Source: Pagrus major (taxonomy: Eukaryota > Chordata > Actinopteri > Spariformes > Sparidae). From it: a stretch of DNA of 64,000 bases. A program made the translations under genes and the position numbers. The DNA lies in the NCBI RefSeq assembly GCF_040436345.1, contig NC_133219.1, forward strand, positions 19,364,458-19,428,457. The letters run 5' to 3'. Each line of letters opens with the position of its first letter. The first letter of the stretch is position 1. This document shows positions 61,072-64,000 of this stretch, piece after piece. Under the pieces are notes generated by a model. It did not search any database. It saw nothing but the letters and a program-made list of their open reading frames with translations, and was not told where the DNA came from.

Positions 61072-64000
61072 GTAGGAGCGCAGCTGTCACTCCTGTATGT
61101 GTGAAAGGGCTTCTCCTCGTCCTTAAATGTCTTCTGTTGTCTCCTCTTGTCTATTTTACGTATTTTCCCTCTTCCTCTGTGACTTCTGCTTTACTCTCTT
61201 TTCTACTCTTTGCTCCTCTCCTTCTCACTTTCTGCCCTTTTCCTTACCTTTTTTATACTCCTCACACCCCCCCTCTGCATGTTTTCTTATTCTTGGCTTA
61301 ATTTTTGTCTTCATTTTTTTCTTGTTTGTTTTTACTGTCCTCTTTTGTTTCTATTGTCTTTTCTCTTCTTTTCGGCTAGCTGTTTCCCTTTCTCTCTTTC
61401 TGTTAACTTCTAATTTACCTCTTATTTTCATTGGCATATTACTATTTTTTCTTATACATGTTTTCCTCCTCCTCCTTATTTTCACTATTCCTCCTCTCTC
61501 AATCCCACAGCACTTTACCTCTCACACTGACACCGGGACAAGCTTTAGGTTCAGTCCAAGGTTTGACTGATGAGGGTTTTCAAGACCAAAATAACACTTT
61601 AAAAAAGAAATTCAGCTTTTCAAGTTTTCAGATGTGAAAAGTGGGGTGGATGTTGTCGCCCAATTTAAGTAAACTTCACATTGAATTGGCGTCTGCGAGT
61701 TTGTGCCTGCTAGTTTAATTGCAGCAAGTGTTGTGATTACATTTTACATCCTGTAGTGAAAATTGAGCTACCAACAGAGTTTGTAATAAAAGTGATTTCT
61801 GCTAAGTGCAAAACATGTCATAGCAAGAGCACTTAGAAGAAGAAAGAAAAGCATTTTTGATAGATCTACACATTTTGTGTTTTTAAAAACAAAAGTAACA
61901 TATTTGTTGTTAAAAGTTTATCACATCACAAAAGTAGAAGTAAAGTTGTCTCCAAAACAGTAATAAGTCCATAACACAGGACACACTGAACCCAGTTCCC
62001 TTGCTAATAATAATAAAAACTGCATCTTTTGTCTCATAGAAGGTCACTAATATTTGTAATGAAATCAACAAACTCATATTGGTGAAAACTTAAATATGCG
62101 TCTTTTAAAATAAAATATCCAATTAGCTTGCCTGATGCTGGTGGTCCACAGTACACCCCTATACTGTTATGATGCCTCCTTCATTTCCCCCTGTGCTTTC
62201 ACTTACTCAAAAAGTAGGAGACATACAAACGAAACGAGTAGCTCTGCCCACCTGTTGTGTTTGTGTGTATTTTCACAGTCTCACCTTCTCTTCTTCTCTT
62301 TACTTAATTTTCATTCAGCCCTCTTCTTTCCTTTCTTTTTCTCCCCCCCACCACCACCACAACCACAACCACCCATGTTGTTTTATATCTCACTCCCACC
62401 ACTCGTGCTGACTCATCGACACACACAGTTCACTTCAACCAATGGCGGAAGAGGAAATGGAGTAGTGGGGGGGTGGACAGACAATAGGCTGAGAGAACAG
62501 TGAGAGAGATACTTGAAAATGACAGTTGTGATGTGGGTGTTAGTCCATTCAACAACATCAAAAGTGAAAATGAATAGTCTGATATTGTAGAAATTCATGC
62601 CAATATGGCACAATAAACGATTGTCTGTAGTCTCTCCTCCAGAGCTGTTTGACCTGTAGCTTGAGAACAGCGGGCCCTTTGAGCGAAGTGTTATTCAGTT
62701 AATTAGCTTTGTGACCAGCTTGTGTTACATTTATTGAAAATGCTTTGAAAGTCAAAATAAAATCAAATAAAAGTCAAAATTGATATTTAAGTGTTTTAAT
62801 CATATCGGCCAACAAGCCCAACAACAGCACAAAAAGTTTTGTTTTCTCTTTTTCTTATTTTAGAATTTGTTTTTTTCGCGGAGAACAATGGAGGCCTGAG
62901 GTGATTTATGGGGTTTCCTGATGGACACATACCTGTAGCTTTGTTGCTAAAGTAACCTTTAACTGCTGCTAATGTAACTGTCATTATATAGTTAGCTTGG
63001 ATAGCAGTGCAACAAGCAGTCCTCTATGCTGCCAGTGTAGAGAGCCAGTTGATCGCTAGGTCCATGGCAGGGAGCGATCGCACATTCAGCTGTATTGGCT
63101 ACTGTAATCTCTGTAAACTCCAATCAATATCTGCCTGTTTTGTAGGAAACATGTAACTAGCCGTTTAATGTGAATTCTTTTTTTAATACTTTTATTTGCT
63201 CTATATAATAACATTGATACCGTTTTCATATTGTTTTCATTCATATTATCCATCTATTTTCTGTGCCCCTGTATCCCATTCAGAGTTGCATTGCTGGCTG
63301 AGTTTCAATCCCAGCCAGAGGCTGTGTAACCCCAGCTGAAATGTTAGTAAAACTATTTTAACTATTTTATAAAAAGTAGTCTAGAGTAGTAAAGTGGCAA
63401 GCTTTGGCTCATAGCTCAGCTTTTAGTCAGTGCAGTAAGCTCTATCACCAATTAAAATCAAGCATGATATGATTTTCAGAAGGCCTGATGAGCTCATTGG
63501 ACAGATTGAATATACCTTATGGTTCCATTACAGCTCAGCGATGGGTCTAGCATTATTTTGATCCAGTTTTTATAAAGTATGCTGTACAAACGACTTGATT
63601 TGATGACAGCTGTTGCAGCTGCAAGGCATGGCAGCAGCAACAACGGGTGGCAAAGAGGCCCACATGTCACTCACAGTAGAAAAGGTCATCTCACAGTAGT
63701 CCAGCTGTCTAATTTGTTCTGCAAACATACAACATACATACAGTATATTCCTTTTAAAACCATATGCAGCTACCAGCAAGCTTAAATATTTCACAGCCAT
63801 GACAAGGATATTACAGAGGCACACAGGATATACAGAGTGTATTTAGGTGATAAATGTGGCATTTAATTTCTATTGCAGAAAAATAAGAATAATTTTTATC
63901 ATTTGGATTGTGTATCTTGATATAAAAGACATGTGAGTAATGACATCAGAACATAAAACTGACATATGAGATTCTCACGAAAGCATACTGTCTTATTTGA
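61072..64000 (+). other. CaMKII intron 5 (continues past the window)
   Basis: It begins at a GTAGGA donor. 61130-61530 is a strongly pyrimidine-biased stretch and 62270-62400 a shorter one. No exon 6 coding sequence was found before 64000. The rest holds nothing I can name. Confidence 0.7.

Overview
The window looks like teleost fish nuclear DNA, probably a percomorph. It has large multi-exon genes with GT-AG introns, an intronless RING/B-box/PRY-SPRY (TRIM) gene in two copies, very long CA/TG microsatellites, and many small inverted-repeat elements whose ends I recognise as common in fish genomes. No bacterial, viral or organellar genes were seen.

Layout. (1) 1-18.8 kb is a tandem segmental duplication. 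A TRIM gene (1459-2883) with its flanks is repeated as 14904-16331. The homology resumes further on at a promoter-like block (11078-11341 and 18590-18810), so the ancestral unit ran from TRIM to that promoter and later took insertions. The insertion on the copy 1 side holds a Tc1-like miniature element, a repeat-coded ORF, a 191-bp tandem repeat, a palindromic element and a broken minus-strand gene (9427-10645). (2) 18.6-29.7 kb is a plus-strand gene whose 11 coding exons I could join into one open frame of 1301 codons. Its first exons are a paralogous copy of the 5' coding exons of the sec24-like gene next door. These lead into an acidic linker, two zinc fingers and a degenerate tyrosine-recombinase-like domain, then a C-terminal lysine/tryptophan-rich cassette present twice. 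This chimera is the most unusual object in the window. (3) 30.4-40.06 kb is a complete sec24-like COPII coat gene: 21 coding exons, 1036 codons, all splice phases consistent. (4) 43.5 kb to the window end holds the first five coding exons of a CaM kinase II gene (promoter, G-loop, catalytic lysine, hinge); the rest lies beyond 64000. Its introns 1 and 2 (6.7 and 9.3 kb) hold repeats and no further exon I can support.

The genes do not form one pathway: TRIM is a putative ubiquitin ligase, Sec24 selects cargo at the ER, and CaMKII is a calcium-dependent kinase. Structurally, duplication explains much of the window: TRIM plus promoter, sec24 5' exons, and the chimera's C-terminal cassette. The sec24-CaMKII neighbourhood recalls SEC24C/CAMK2G (human 10q22) and SEC24D/CAMK2D (human 4q26). 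All exon joins were made by eye from splice sites and phase, without transcripts or database searches.
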